From Perlabentimonas sp046542995 (lineage in GTDB: Bacteria; Bacteroidota; Bacteroidia; Bacteroidales; Tenuifilaceae), in contig JBKHAH010000002.1 in assembly GCA_046542995.1 (NCBI GenBank), forward strand, positions 1 through 64,000: DNA of 64,000 bases. The letters are read 5' to 3'. Positions 1 through 9,677 of the stretch are shown here, piece by piece (within the stretch, counting starts at the first letter, position 1; each line of letters begins with the position of its first letter). The position numbers were made by a program, and so were the translations under genes. The notes beneath the pieces are model-generated. The model saw only the letters and a program-made list of their open reading frames with translations. It did no database searches and was not told the DNA's origin.

Positions 1-166
1 AGGTTTTAACAGCAAGTAGGAGATAAAAAAAATCAATTATTTTAAAAATAATTTATACCGACTTGCTATCAAGTTGCTTAATATAATTCATTCCATTTTT
101 ATATTAAGATTGATAGTCTGTCGGCATAAACTAAACCTGCTACAAGATTGCACTTTGTTCATCTTG

Positions 167-604
167 TTAGCGGTTTAGATTTACAATAATTACCCTTTTG
201 CGTGCAGTATAGTAATGGTGTAAAAGCTTCGCTATAATTAAAAGTAAGGCTATCGATGCGGTAATTCGTATCCAGAGCGTTTCAGTATTTATTAAAAATA
301 CAAAAAAGATTGGTATGGGGGCAATGAGAATAGCTTGGCTCTTAGCAAATTTTGGATTCTTGTAAACCTCAATCTTAATATCCCTGTTTGTGTCAATATC
401 AATCAATTTACTGCCTATCCAAGGAGCCTTTACGTAGAGTTGAACCTTCTCTGCATTGGCTTCAAACTCCAGAGTGTCGTTCTGCCCTAACTTCCCTAGC
501 AATTCTTTGCCATGGAATATCTGGATATTACTCTCGTCGTAGTATTTTTCCTTCTCCTTAGGTCTATAAATAATTAGCTTTCGTGCTTCCATTACCAAAA
601 GCAT
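167..604 (-). CDS. Small membrane protein of unknown function
   Basis: I do not recognise this 145-residue protein. The first ~85 residues are polar and probably beta-rich; residues ~88-130 are strongly hydrophobic and look like two membrane segments separated by a short polar turn, followed by a basic tail. Its ATG overlaps the TAA stop of the upstream MBOAT gene by one base (TAATG), so it is probably translationally coupled and is the last gene of the O-acylation cluster. A second ATG five codons in (position 592) is an alternative start. Membership of the cluster suggests an accessory role in surface acylation, but nothing in the sequence shows a catalytic function. Confidence 0.7.
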   Translation of the reverse strand: MLLVMEARKLIIYRPKEKEKYYDESNIQIFHGKELLGKLGQNDTLEFEANAEKVQLYVKAPWIGSKLIDIDTNRDIKIEVYKNPKFAKSQAILIAPIPIFFVFLINTETLWIRITASIALLLIIAKLLHHYYTARKRVIIVNLNR

Positions 605-2133
605 TAAAATTTAAAGTAGATAAATGGCTGTAAATCGGCCGATTTAACCTGGAATATAACAATTGCCATGGCAATAATAATAAGTGCTTTTATAACTAGG
701 TGCGATTTTATGAACAGCCCCCTGTAGTACTCCTTCCATTGTACAGGCAACCAGTGTACACCCAGCGCGACAATCATCAGACCCATAACGGGCGTGTACG
801 ATGCGATAACTGCGCCAAATGAATGCCAACCAAAACGAGAAGTAATCTGGTTTATCATATCAACCGCTTTGGACATGCTATCGGCACGGAAAAAGATCCA
901 TGATAAGCATACCACATGAAAAGTTATGAATGCTGAAAGCAACCGCCTCCATATTGATGATTTCTTTTTTGTTGGAGGGAAAATTTTTACCCAGAGCTTA
1001 TGCAGAACCAATGAAACCCCGTGAATTCCACCCCAAATAACAAACCTGAAGTTTGCCCCATGCCACAAACCACCCAGAAGCATTGTAACCATAAGGTTTA
1101 TGTGCGTTCTAACTTCACCCTTTCTGTTGCCGCCAAGGGGTATGTACAAATAATCGCGTAACCACGATGACAGCGAGATGTGCCAACGACGCCAAAAATC
1201 GGTAATATTTACGGCTTTGTATGGTGAATTAAAGTTAATGGGTAGCCTAAAGCCCAAAAGCAATGCTACGCCCAAGGCCATATCGGTATATCCTGAAAAA
1301 TCGCAGTAAATTTGAACGGAATATCCATAGGTTGCCAGCAAATTTTCGAAACCTGAGTAGCTTAAAGGGCTTTGAAATACCCTATCGACAAAGTTTAGCG
1401 AGATATAATCAGAGATTATAACCTTCTTTATCATCCCATTAATTATCAAAAAAACTGCATGGCCAAACTCTCTTTTGGATAAGCTGTACTTTCGATAAAG
1501 CTGCGGAATAAACTCTGCCGCCCTTACAATGGGTCCTGCCACCAACTGCGGAAAGAATGATACGTAGAACCCAAAATCAATAATATTGGTAACGGGCTTA
1601 ACCTTTCGCCTGTATATATCAACCGTATAGCTGATTGTTTGAAACGTAAAGAAAGATATTCCAACGGGCAGTACAATGGATGTTACATCAAACGTTGCCC
1701 CAACAAGAATATTTGCCCAATGTGAAAGGAAGTTGAACACCTGATAATCAGTCCCAAAGGCAGCATTAACGGTATCAACAAAAAAGTAACTATACTTAAA
1801 AAAGGAGAGTACAGAAAGGTTAATAAAAACGCTAATCCCTACAAGTATCTTCCGTTTCCATTTTACTGATGATTTGGAAATAAGCAAACCGAAGGTGTAA
1901 TCGCATATTGTGGAGAATATGAGGAGTATAAAGAAAAATCCGCTTGACTTGAAATAGAAAAAGAAGCTAAAAAGAAGCAGGTACGAAGTTCTGGCCAATC
2001 GTTTTTTGTAAACAATTGAGTAGCCCAACAGAAGAATAGCATAGAAAAGCCAGAACGATCCCTCGGTGAAAATTAGCGGTCGGGCATCGTTATACGACAG
2101 GAAAACTTTAATATGATCCCAAAAACTACTCAT
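604..2133 (-). CDS. MBOAT family membrane O-acyltransferase (AlgI/DltB/PatA-like)
   Basis: A multi-pass membrane protein of 509 residues with the hallmarks of the MBOAT family: the WRRWHISLSSWLRDYLYIPL segment (His318) and the near-invariant membrane histidine in GGLWHG (His358). Family members such as AlgI, PatA and DltB pass acyl groups, usually acetyl, from the cytoplasm across the membrane to extracytoplasmic polysaccharide, peptidoglycan or teichoic acid. Length matches AlgI-type members. The start overlaps the end of the upstream SGNH gene by 8 bp and the stop overlaps the next gene, so the cluster is tightly coupled. The paired SGNH proteins upstream are the expected periplasmic partners (compare PatA/PatB and AlgI/AlgJ). 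The substrate cannot be read from the sequence. Confidence 0.93.
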   Translation of the reverse strand: MSSFWDHIKVFLSYNDARPLIFTEGSFWLFYAILLLGYSIVYKKRLARTSYLLLFSFFFYFKSSGFFFILLIFSTICDYTFGLLISKSSVKWKRKILVGISVFINLSVLSFFKYSYFFVDTVNAAFGTDYQVFNFLSHWANILVGATFDVTSIVLPVGISFFTFQTISYTVDIYRRKVKPVTNIIDFGFYVSFFPQLVAGPIVRAAEFIPQLYRKYSLSKREFGHAVFLIINGMIKKVIISDYISLNFVDRVFQSPLSYSGFENLLATYGYSVQIYCDFSGYTDMALGVALLLGFRLPINFNSPYKAVNITDFWRRWHISLSSWLRDYLYIPLGGNRKGEVRTHINLMVTMLLGGLWHGANFRFVIWGGIHGVSLVLHKLWVKIFPPTKKKSSIWRRLLSAFITFHVVCLSWIFFRADSMSKAVDMINQITSRFGWHSFGAVIASYTPVMGLMIVALGVHWLPVQWKEYYRGLFIKSHLVIKALIIIAMAIVIFQVKSADLQPFIYFKF

Positions 2134-3421
2134 CTACAAATATATTTTCTCTCCTTATTTTATGGGGGTCAGTGCTGCTAAACTCAAGTAATGCGTCGAA
2201 AAGAAGATTACCCTGTAACCTGTAACCCTCCCTATTTAAGTGAAGTTTATCTGGTGCCGACAGCCCAAACTCATGCCATAACTCAATGCTTCCTTCGCCT
2301 CCCATAACCTCATAAAAATCCCATACACCACACTCTGTTTGCTTTGCAACCTTTTTTATGTCGTGCTGTACTTTTCTTAACATAGGATTAGTTTTGTGCT
2401 TATCTACCAAATGATTCCCTGGGGTTGATAAGATAACTATGGGATTTTCCTTATATTTTTTCACCCTTCTTACCAACTCATTTAGGTTGCTCCTAAAGTG
2501 TGATGAACTAAAGCTATTGTTGTATGCATCGTTGGTTCCTATTGATATTATTACAATCTGAGGGTTGAGCAAGGCAAGTTGCCGCTCAAAATTTGCCGAT
2601 TTCAAGAAAGTAGTAACCGTTGCACCATTTACACCTGCCGCATGGTATTTCACTCTTGATTTTGAGTTGATTAAATTGAAACCATACAGATTAAACACAT
2701 CCCCCTCGTTATCTTTCCAGTTAATACCAACAGAAAAATTACTTAAAGGCTTTGTAAAGTGGTATGTTACGGAATTTAGGGATTGATGGACCAGCTCCGC
2801 TTCTTCCTTTAAATACGGAATTACTGAACTATTGGTACAATCGTAAAAAATATTAACCATATCAAAAGTCTGGTATAATGACCATGGTGAATTCAAGCTT
2901 ACTTCAAACTCGCTGGCAATTTCAGTGGTTTGCATAGAGATTCCTGCAACGCCCAATTTTGGGTTATGGGCATCTCCTATCCTATTGCGTTTCCAAATAC
3001 CACTCCATGTTACTTTATAATCATCGGGGTTATTAGAGCCGATAATGTGGTATGGAAATGTAAAACCTCTTGCTGTATAATTCTTATCGAGCCAAGCTGA
3101 CAATAACCTTCTGGTTTCACCCGTAAAAAAATCTGCTTGTATATGTGAATCTCCAATATGTAGAATTTTTAATGGTGCCACTCCCTCTTCAACCCTACTC
3201 AAACATTCCTTTAAATCTCTTTCCTCTTTGTCAGAAGTAAAAACAATATGATTCTTGTCCAGTCTTAAAAATTCATACTGTTTATAATACTCGCTAATAT
3301 CCTCCTTAGTAATATATTTTAAAGGCAATAGTATAAGTATTGCTACAAGAATTATAACAGTTAAAATTGCCGCTGCAAAAAATATCAACCTATATCTAGC
3401 CTTATTTAATTTACTGCTCAT
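2126..3421 (-). CDS. Membrane-anchored SGNH/GDSL hydrolase-fold protein, probable O-acetyltransferase or esterase
   Basis: 431 residues with a single N-terminal membrane anchor (~13-35) and a periplasmic SGNH domain. Block I is LHIGDSHIQ with the nucleophile Ser92, a GTND block follows mid-protein (IISIGTNDAYN), and the C-terminal DKLH supplies Asp391 and His394, so the catalytic set is complete. SGNH proteins beside MBOAT genes act as the extracytoplasmic half of O-acetylation systems, either transferring or removing acetyl groups. It lies 91 bp downstream of a second SGNH gene and overlaps the MBOAT gene by 8 bp. Transferase and esterase cannot be told apart from sequence alone. Confidence 0.88.
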   Translation of the reverse strand: MSSKLNKARYRLIFFAAAILTVIILVAILILLPLKYITKEDISEYYKQYEFLRLDKNHIVFTSDKEERDLKECLSRVEEGVAPLKILHIGDSHIQADFFTGETRRLLSAWLDKNYTARGFTFPYHIIGSNNPDDYKVTWSGIWKRNRIGDAHNPKLGVAGISMQTTEIASEFEVSLNSPWSLYQTFDMVNIFYDCTNSSVIPYLKEEAELVHQSLNSVTYHFTKPLSNFSVGINWKDNEGDVFNLYGFNLINSKSRVKYHAAGVNGATVTTFLKSANFERQLALLNPQIVIISIGTNDAYNNSFSSSHFRSNLNELVRRVKKYKENPIVILSTPGNHLVDKHKTNPMLRKVQHDIKKVAKQTECGVWDFYEVMGGEGSIELWHEFGLSAPDKLHLNREGYRLQGNLLFDALLEFSSTDPHKIRRENIFVDE

Positions 3422-3511
3422 AACTTAAATATCTCATCTAGTAAATCCGTTTTTGCATATTTGAATACGCATATTTAAACTGATTATACATTTTTATTTC
3501 AGCATATTGGG

Positions 3512-5056
3512 CTATTTGTTTATTTCATCTACATAACGTTCGTAAGACTGCATTAGGGATGAGTAAAACATTTCTGCAATAAGGTTTGACCCCCTTAAGG
3601 TAAAGTGAACAAAATCTTTTGATGCTAAGGGTGGGTCGGCATAAACCCAAGCGGGCATAGAATTCTCTCCTCCCATAGCTTTGTAACAGTCCCAGAAAGC
3701 AGCACCTGCCCTAAAGGCAGCATTACGCTGTGCATCCCTTATTTTCTTGATATTTGGATACGAAACATATCGGCCAGACTCGCGTTTGGACATATCAGAC
3801 ACTCCTACCAAAAGGATAGCTGTGTTTGGGTTTGCACGCTTTAAAGCCAACACTTGACGGTACATCTGATTCTCATAGTACTTATAGCTATCTACAACAT
3901 GTGGTACAATATTAACTCCAAACTGTAGAATGATAAGTTTTGGAGAAACAATGTCCAAAGCTTGCTTTAAAGCGTTGTCATCAGCCCTTGTAAAATCAGC
4001 ACCTGAGCTGCCACGTATGGCAATGTTATCGAGAATTATTCCTGTTTTCGATTCTAATGAAACACCATAAACCTTAGGGCTCTCATCGCCTTTGAAATCA
4101 AGTTGTACGTTGTCAACAGATACGGGAACGCTCCAAGTTATTTGACTAATACTTGGTAGGGGGGGAACCATATCGGACTGCTGCGTCTCACCCTTATAGT
4201 TTAATGAGATTAGAAACGGTTCCTCTACGTCCCCGTAAATAACCTTCAAATGCGTGTAGTTTCTGGCAGAAGAATTATGGGAACCAATTCGCTGAAGTCT
4301 TATCCATGCCTCGGTATATCCCCCTCTTCTTGTCCTGCGTGTTTTGGTGAAAATTGAGTATCCTCCTTGCAGACCAAATTTTGAACCAAGCCCCTCCTTA
4401 CCGAGGTCAGGAAGCAGCATCTTTCTCCAGTTGCTTGATGATGACTGATGCACAGCGCCAGGCTGGTAGCTATGTGGAACGGCATGAAGCAAGCCTACTC
4501 CATTACCTCCGAAACGATTCTGCAAACGCGACCTAAGAAAAGAGCTAACCCTATCGCCCTCTATTTGTGAGTCGCCGTAGTGAAGAATTCTTACCTGGCT
4601 TGTAGATGCACGTCCTGAAGCCAAGGCCTTAAAAAATGGTGCTAGCGGTTCTAAATTAGAATCGTTGGTTTCAATAGGAATAAGTTTTCCTTTTAGTATA
4701 TCAGCGGTTAACCTTGAGTCATGGGGAATGGTATCTATTCTAATGTATATAGAATCAGGCTCCAACGTTTGGGTAGTATCTCTTGCAGGTAAGCTATCAA
4801 CGTAATATTGCACGGAGTCTTCAAGCCCAGCAATCATTAGGCTGTCTATTAATTTATCGAGCGTAGCTATTTCGGGAACTAGCTTAAACTCATCCCTATT
4901 TTGAGTTGTGTCAAGTTCAAACAGCTCAAGTGGAGAAGGAAAGCTGACAGTATAGTTGCCTAACCTAATTCCTTCCTTCGGCACAAGCATAGTTAAGGCA
5001 ACCAGCAGCACCAGTAGAACTAAAAGAAAAAGAAAAGTTTTATGCGGTTTTACCAT
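3512..5056 (-). CDS. Second membrane-anchored SGNH-fold protein of the O-acylation cluster
   Basis: 514 residues: one N-terminal membrane segment (~7-25), a ~110-residue linker rich in Asp, Thr and Ser, then an SGNH domain. Block I reads LHYGDSQIEGD (Ser163); block III is FGVN rather than GTN; the C-terminal DFVH gives Asp481 and His484. A ~150-residue beta-rich stretch sits between blocks I and III, as in Bacteroidota proteins with a carbohydrate-binding-like insertion. It is the first gene of the cluster, 197 bp downstream of the lytic transglycosylase gene on the same strand. Two SGNH partners for one MBOAT suggests a split of labour such as transfer versus removal; this is inference. Confidence 0.85.
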   Translation of the reverse strand: MVKPHKTFLFLLVLLVLLVALTMLVPKEGIRLGNYTVSFPSPLELFELDTTQNRDEFKLVPEIATLDKLIDSLMIAGLEDSVQYYVDSLPARDTTQTLEPDSIYIRIDTIPHDSRLTADILKGKLIPIETNDSNLEPLAPFFKALASGRASTSQVRILHYGDSQIEGDRVSSFLRSRLQNRFGGNGVGLLHAVPHSYQPGAVHQSSSSNWRKMLLPDLGKEGLGSKFGLQGGYSIFTKTRRTRRGGYTEAWIRLQRIGSHNSSARNYTHLKVIYGDVEEPFLISLNYKGETQQSDMVPPLPSISQITWSVPVSVDNVQLDFKGDESPKVYGVSLESKTGIILDNIAIRGSSGADFTRADDNALKQALDIVSPKLIILQFGVNIVPHVVDSYKYYENQMYRQVLALKRANPNTAILLVGVSDMSKRESGRYVSYPNIKKIRDAQRNAAFRAGAAFWDCYKAMGGENSMPAWVYADPPLASKDFVHFTLRGSNLIAEMFYSSLMQSYERYVDEINK

Positions 5057-5252
5057 TAATTACGCCAGCTTAGTAAGCATTTTATCAATGGCTCTAAAGA
5101 TAGAAATATTTTAAAAACCCATACCAATTAGAATTCTCAAAACTTACTTTAAAATAAAAAAACAGTTCGATGTAAATATCACTATAAATAATTGCAGAAC
5201 TATTTATAGAAATCTAAAGCATTTGGGTTTCTGAAGGAGCAATATTAAATTA

Positions 5253-6764
5253 TCAGGATGATTTGGGCTTAATTTTCAGCACCTGCCCTGGCATTAACTT
5301 ATCGTTACTTAAGTTATTAATCTTTTTAATATCAGTAGTGCTAATGCCTGGGTATAAACGAGCAATATCCCAAAGTGTATCGCCGTTCTGCACCTTGTAA
5401 TAAACAAAATCAGGATCGGATCCATTTGGTGGTGATACCTGCCCATGCCCCATTTTCCGTGCCGTGCTTTCAGGAACATAAATTGTAAGATTTTGCCCAA
5501 CACGTATTAAGCTGCCTCTAATATTATTCCAGCTTCTTAGCTTCGATAATCCAACTCCATGTTTCTCGGCAACTTTGCCTAGCACATCGCCAGACTTCAC
5601 CTTGTAGGTTATTCGCCTGCTGTTAGGTGGAACATTATGCCTGTATGATGCTGTGTAGCGACTGGGATTAACCACTTTATTGCGATCGAAAAATACAGAA
5701 TCCTTATATGCATAAATTTCCTTCTCATTATCAATGAAAGAACCTACAAACTCCAAAGGCAGTTTTAAGGAGCGCTGACTTGCAGATGCTGGTATAATAT
5801 CCATCTTATACTGCGGATTCAAATCGCGTAAAGTTTTTATAGGAATATCAAGGAATTCTGATACTTGTTGTAAATGGAGCATCCCTGAAATCATAAGGGT
5901 ATCAGTCGTAGCTGGTAACGACATGGGCACTGGTTTCATATTATGCTCACGATGGTACTCAAAAGCGTAGCTTGCTGCTATAAAAGCAGGAACATAGCCC
6001 CTGGTTTCTCTGGGTAGATAGTAGTATATGTCCCAATAGTCTGTCTTGCCTCCTGCTCTGCGTATTGCCTTATTCACGTTACCGGGGCCACAGTTGTATG
6101 CTGCAATGGCCAAATTCCAATCGTTATACATTGCATATAAATCTTTAAGAAAGCGTGCTGCGGAGTAAGTTGACTTGATGGGGTCTCTACGCTCATCAAT
6201 ATAAGAGTTTATGGTTAAATTGTACATCCTGCCTGTGCCATACATGAATTGCCAAATGCCTGTTGCTCCAACTCTTGAAACCGCACGCGGATTCAATGCA
6301 GATTCGATAACTGGCAGAACTCTTAGCTCAATGGGTAGCTCGTGCATTAGGAGTATCTCCTCAAATATTGGGAAGTAATGATCAGCCAGACCAAGCATCA
6401 CCTCAACTTTATCGCGCTGCCTATCAGTATAAACATTTATAAAGTTCCGAACGATTCTATTGAAAGGCAAGCTTATGGCCGATTGCATGTTTTCCAAACG
6501 CTTAATGTAAACAGAATCAGGAACCTCAGAACTAAGAATCATGGAATCGGGTTCAACAACTGTTAGCAAATCGGCTGTATCAATTGCATTCTGTATGTAC
6601 CAAAGGTTCAGTAGGCTATCAAGGTTCTGACCAAAATTTGCCATCAACATGGTTCCTTCCAGAGTGGAGTCTTTAAGGGCGGGAGGAATTGTATCTCTAT
6701 GAGTATTTGCTGAAAGCATGATAGGCAAACACGCAGTTAATAGCAAAAAGAGTACTTTTTTCAT
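5253..6764 (-). CDS. mltD: LysM-containing lytic transglycosylase (MltD-like)
   Basis: 503 residues: signal peptide (1-19), a lysozyme-like SLT domain (~110-270) and two C-terminal LysM repeats (~390-435 and ~455-500). The SLT signature is clear: ESALNPRAVS with the catalytic Glu, GATGIWQFM, and AYNCGPGNVNKA. Enzymes of this type cleave the MurNAc-GlcNAc bond of peptidoglycan to leave 1,6-anhydro ends; LysM repeats bind the glycan. It follows the DUF5683 gene by 49 bp in the parA-parB-DUF5683-transglycosylase order common in Bacteroidota. A paralogue with one LysM repeat lies at 55110-56393. Confidence 0.93.
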   Translation of the reverse strand: MKKVLFLLLTACLPIMLSANTHRDTIPPALKDSTLEGTMLMANFGQNLDSLLNLWYIQNAIDTADLLTVVEPDSMILSSEVPDSVYIKRLENMQSAISLPFNRIVRNFINVYTDRQRDKVEVMLGLADHYFPIFEEILLMHELPIELRVLPVIESALNPRAVSRVGATGIWQFMYGTGRMYNLTINSYIDERRDPIKSTYSAARFLKDLYAMYNDWNLAIAAYNCGPGNVNKAIRRAGGKTDYWDIYYYLPRETRGYVPAFIAASYAFEYHREHNMKPVPMSLPATTDTLMISGMLHLQQVSEFLDIPIKTLRDLNPQYKMDIIPASASQRSLKLPLEFVGSFIDNEKEIYAYKDSVFFDRNKVVNPSRYTASYRHNVPPNSRRITYKVKSGDVLGKVAEKHGVGLSKLRSWNNIRGSLIRVGQNLTIYVPESTARKMGHGQVSPPNGSDPDFVYYKVQNGDTLWDIARLYPGISTTDIKKINNLSNDKLMPGQVLKIKPKSS

Positions 6765-6813
6765 ATTTATAGTCTATATTAAAAATAATACAAAATTATT
6801 AGCTTTGGATGAA

Positions 6814-7668
6814 TTAAAAACTAAAGCTGAACTTAAATCCTGGGGCAGGTTCAGAAAAACGTCCCGCTGCCACTAGCGAATTATTAAGGACAGGCTCTAT
6901 GTTGAGTGCTAAATTATCACTTATATCCCAATCAAAAAAATGGGCATCCACATTGGCATCAATAATATTAAGCACGTAAAACCCAAATAACGCAATTATT
7001 GTTAAGTCCCGATTCCGCCTGTAAGCATCTCTTAAGAGCTTAAGTTCGTCTTCACTTCTTGTTCCCCCAAACTCATCATTGGGGAACACTTGGTATGCTT
7101 CGCCGAAACGGTTGAACCCTCTTTGGTTAAAATCTACCATGTAGTATAAAGTTCCCAGCCCTCCGTAAACTACCGGAACCTTCCAAAGCTTCTGATTATA
7201 GATTTGTCCCAACCCAGGCACCAGCGTTGAGAGGATGGTTGCTGTTGCTGGAGAATGACTACCCTTGTTTTTAACAATCAGTGCATCAGCAACGCTAGCC
7301 AGATAAAAAGCGGCTGCGCCTGTAAAGTATAAGTTTCGTTGAACCTTATGGGGTGTCCACCTCTCTCTAAATCTAGTTTCCTCTTCGAGGCTAAAATATA
7401 AGGGATCGTACTCATTCTTAATTCTCTTGTAATTTTGATTTGCCTGATGCCCCATATAAATCATACTGCCCATACCAGAATAAAAAACAGGCAGTTTCCA
7501 GTACTGTTTATTAATGATTTGCCCTGACCCTGGTAGAATTTGAGATGCAAGCCAAACCTTCCCAGTAGAAAGAGAGTCGAGGCTTTTGGGGTTATCTGCG
7601 AAAGCTGAAAAACTCCAAAAATATAAAAGCAGGGCTATCAAAAACTGATGCCCTCTAATTTTTACCAT
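6814..7668 (-). CDS. DUF5683 family exported protein
   Basis: 284 residues from the ATG at 7668. A longer frame reaches a TTG at 7695, but the shorter start places a signal peptide (LIALLLYFWSFSAFA) at the N terminus. Two related halves each carry a GLGQ/GSGQ-(I)-(Y/N)-(N/K)-x-x-WK-x-P-V-x-Y pattern (LPGSGQIINKQYWKLPV and VPGLGQIYNQKLWKVPV), so the protein looks like an internal duplication with hydrophobic stretches. DUF5683 is almost confined to Bacteroidota; its function is not established. It lies between parB and a lytic transglycosylase gene, probably co-transcribed, which hints at a link between chromosome segregation and cell-wall growth. Confidence 0.85.
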   Translation of the reverse strand: MVKIRGHQFLIALLLYFWSFSAFADNPKSLDSLSTGKVWLASQILPGSGQIINKQYWKLPVFYSGMGSMIYMGHQANQNYKRIKNEYDPLYFSLEEETRFRERWTPHKVQRNLYFTGAAAFYLASVADALIVKNKGSHSPATATILSTLVPGLGQIYNQKLWKVPVVYGGLGTLYYMVDFNQRGFNRFGEAYQVFPNDEFGGTRSEDELKLLRDAYRRNRDLTIIALFGFYVLNIIDANVDAHFFDWDISDNLALNIEPVLNNSLVAAGRFSEPAPGFKFSFSF

Positions 7669-7749
7669 TCTATAAATATGGTTACCTAAAGTCAATACCC
7701 TAAGTTGATGTTATGTTTGGTAAGTTCTAACGGTATTTCTGAAGATTTG

Positions 7750-8664
7750 TTATTCCTTAAAACGATCAAGTTTCTTGCTAAGCTCCTCAAGCTCGCCTGG
7801 GCTTCTATAAGAGATAACTATACGCCCCTCCCCCTTCTTTCCTGGCTTCACTTGGGCACCCCAACCAAATATTTCCTGCAATTTTTCTTGAAAACCGTTT
7901 AATTCTGGAGTTTGAACTTTTTCTTCTCTATCCTGATCTTTTTCTGATTTACCATCGGGCTCCTCAGCTAGCTTTCGAATCAGCTCCTCAGCTTTCCTAA
8001 CCGAAAGATCGTTTTCAAGTATCCTATTAAACGCATTGACCTGTGCTTCCTTATTATCAACACTGATAAGAGCACGGGCATGACCCATCCCAATTTTTCG
8101 CTCACGAATTCCCAGCTGGATCTCTGCGGGTAGCTTGAGCAGCCTTAAGTAATTGGTAACCGTTGCTCTCTTCTTCCCAACCCTCTCGGAAAGGGTATCA
8201 TGAGTGAGTTTACACTCGTCAACCAGGCGTTGATAGCTAATGGCTACCTCAATGGCATCTAGATCTTCTCGCTGGATATTCTCCACAAGTGCCATTTCGA
8301 GCATGCCCTGATCGTTCGCTGTACGTACAAACGCGGGGACTGTCTTTAAACCAGCAATCTTGGCAGCACGCAAGCGTCTTTCACCTGATATAAGCTGAAA
8401 TTCATCATCAATGCTTCTAACGGTAAGGGGCTGAATAATCCCTAGTTCTTTTATTGAATCGGCTAGCTCCTGTAATGCCTCCTCGTCAAATGTTGTTCTG
8501 GGCTGGAAAGGATTAGCTTTAATCTTGCTAATGTATATTTCCGAAACCGAATCGGTTGGAGTTGAGCTGCCCTCCTTGCGCTCCTCTCCTTTTTTCTCCT
8601 GTGTCTGGCCAGCATCCTCAATTAACGCCCCTAGACCACGACCTAATGCCATTTTCTTTGCCAT
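7750..8664 (-). CDS. parB: Chromosome partitioning protein ParB (Spo0J)
   Basis: 304 residues. The N terminus has the typical LGRGLGALI box that contacts ParA. Residues ~45-130 form the ParB/Spo0J CTPase domain with NPFQPR and the GERRLRA motif that binds CTP; a KorB-like helix-turn-helix follows (~135-200, KKRATVTNYLRLLKLP), then a charged linker and a C-terminal dimerisation segment. ParB loads on parS sites, spreads as a CTP-dependent clamp and guides origin segregation with ParA. It starts 21 bp after parA. I searched by eye for a parS 16-mer around the core TTCACGTGAA and saw none in this window. Confidence 0.96.
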   Translation of the reverse strand: MAKKMALGRGLGALIEDAGQTQEKKGEERKEGSSTPTDSVSEIYISKIKANPFQPRTTFDEEALQELADSIKELGIIQPLTVRSIDDEFQLISGERRLRAAKIAGLKTVPAFVRTANDQGMLEMALVENIQREDLDAIEVAISYQRLVDECKLTHDTLSERVGKKRATVTNYLRLLKLPAEIQLGIRERKIGMGHARALISVDNKEAQVNAFNRILENDLSVRKAEELIRKLAEEPDGKSEKDQDREEKVQTPELNGFQEKLQEIFGWGAQVKPGKKGEGRIVISYRSPGELEELSKKLDRFKE

Positions 8665-8685
8665 TGCTTACTTTGTATTGTATAT

Positions 8686-9489
8686 TTACTCCTGCTTTTT
8701 TTCTGCCTCTTCCTCTACCTGTGCCTTTTCGTTCTTCACAAGGAGTTCTCTTGCCAAATTCAAATAGTTTGTAGAGCCTGTTGAAGCTGCATCGTAAAGT
8801 ATTACAGGCTTTCCATAACTTGGCGCCTCACTTAGCTTGATGTTACGCTGAATTATGGTATCAAATACCATGGTTTGGAAATGCTTCTTCACTTCATCAA
8901 CTACTTGATTGGAAAGTCTTAAACGAGCATCGTACATGGTGAGCAAGAATCCTTCAATAACAAGTTCAGGATTAAGCCTTGTTTGAATAATTTTAATTGT
9001 ATTTAGCAGTTTTCCTAACCCCTCCAAAGCAAAATACTCACACTGCACAGGAATAATAACAGAGTCGGCTGCCGATAGCGCATTTACAGTTATCAAACCC
9101 AGCGATGGTGAACAGTCAATTAAAATGTAATCGTAGTCATCCTTAACCTTCTCAATAACCGTTTTAAGCATTTTTTCACGGTTTGGCATATTGAGCATTT
9201 CGATCTCGGCACCCACCAAATCAATGTGAGAAGGAATTAAGAATAGGTTGTCAATCTCACTCTTTAACACTATCTCTTTTGGATCAAGGTCTTCAATTAG
9301 ACATTCGTAAATGCTTGTATCTATATTCCTTAAATCAAAACCTGTTCCGGATGTAGCATTGGCCTGTGGGTCGGCATCAATGAGCAAAACCTTTTTCTCT
9401 AAAACTGCAAGGCTGGATGCTAAATTAATTGCTGTTGTTGTTTTCCCTACCCCGCCTTTTTGGTTTGCTAATGCTATTACTTTTCCCAT
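8686..9489 (-). CDS. parA: Chromosome partitioning ATPase ParA (Soj)
   Basis: 267 residues. A deviant Walker A box, KGGVGKTTTAIN, lies at residues ~11-22 with the signature Lys of the MinD/ParA group; the Walker A' box (LIDADPQANAT) and Walker B (ILIDCSPSLG) follow. ParA-ATP dimers coat the nucleoid and are stripped by ParB, which pulls parS regions apart. The protein starts directly with the ATPase domain, so it is the short chromosomal Soj type with no N-terminal DNA-binding domain. First gene of a four-gene run; a TAACTTTG -7 element lies 34 bp upstream of the ATG. Confidence 0.96.
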   Translation of the reverse strand: MGKVIALANQKGGVGKTTTAINLASSLAVLEKKVLLIDADPQANATSGTGFDLRNIDTSIYECLIEDLDPKEIVLKSEIDNLFLIPSHIDLVGAEIEMLNMPNREKMLKTVIEKVKDDYDYILIDCSPSLGLITVNALSAADSVIIPVQCEYFALEGLGKLLNTIKIIQTRLNPELVIEGFLLTMYDARLRLSNQVVDEVKKHFQTMVFDTIIQRNIKLSEAPSYGKPVILYDAASTGSTNYLNLARELLVKNEKAQVEEEAEKKQE

Positions 9490-9522
9490 AACCTAAGATT
9501 TTATAATGATTTTTTAAAGTTA

Positions 9523-9530
9523 CAAAGTTA
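9523..9530 (-). promoter_or_regulatory. Probable parA promoter, -7 element
   Basis: On the minus strand this reads TAACTTTG, matching the Bacteroidota -7 consensus TAnnTTTG. It would start transcription near 9516 and leave a leader of about 27 nt before the parA ATG. No good -33 TTTG is visible at the usual 19-bp distance. Confidence 0.5.
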
Positions 9531-9677
9531 TTTTTTACCTACCTTGTGCTTTGTTTTGCCCGGTCCGAAATATAAACATTTGCGCCAAACTTACCAACAA
9601 GTTATTAACAGCTGGCTGCGTTTTACCCTGCAAAATTAGCATTTTTTTCCATAACTTTAGGGCGCAAAAACAATCCC

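Noticed and set aside
7669..7695. TTG start for the DUF5683 gene
   Set aside because: ATG at 7668 gives a standard signal peptide; the extra nine residues do not improve it.
7750..9489. parS site near parAB
   Set aside because: I looked by eye for the TGTTTCACGTGAAACA-type 16-mer and its close variants and saw none in the window; a computed search could still find a diverged site.
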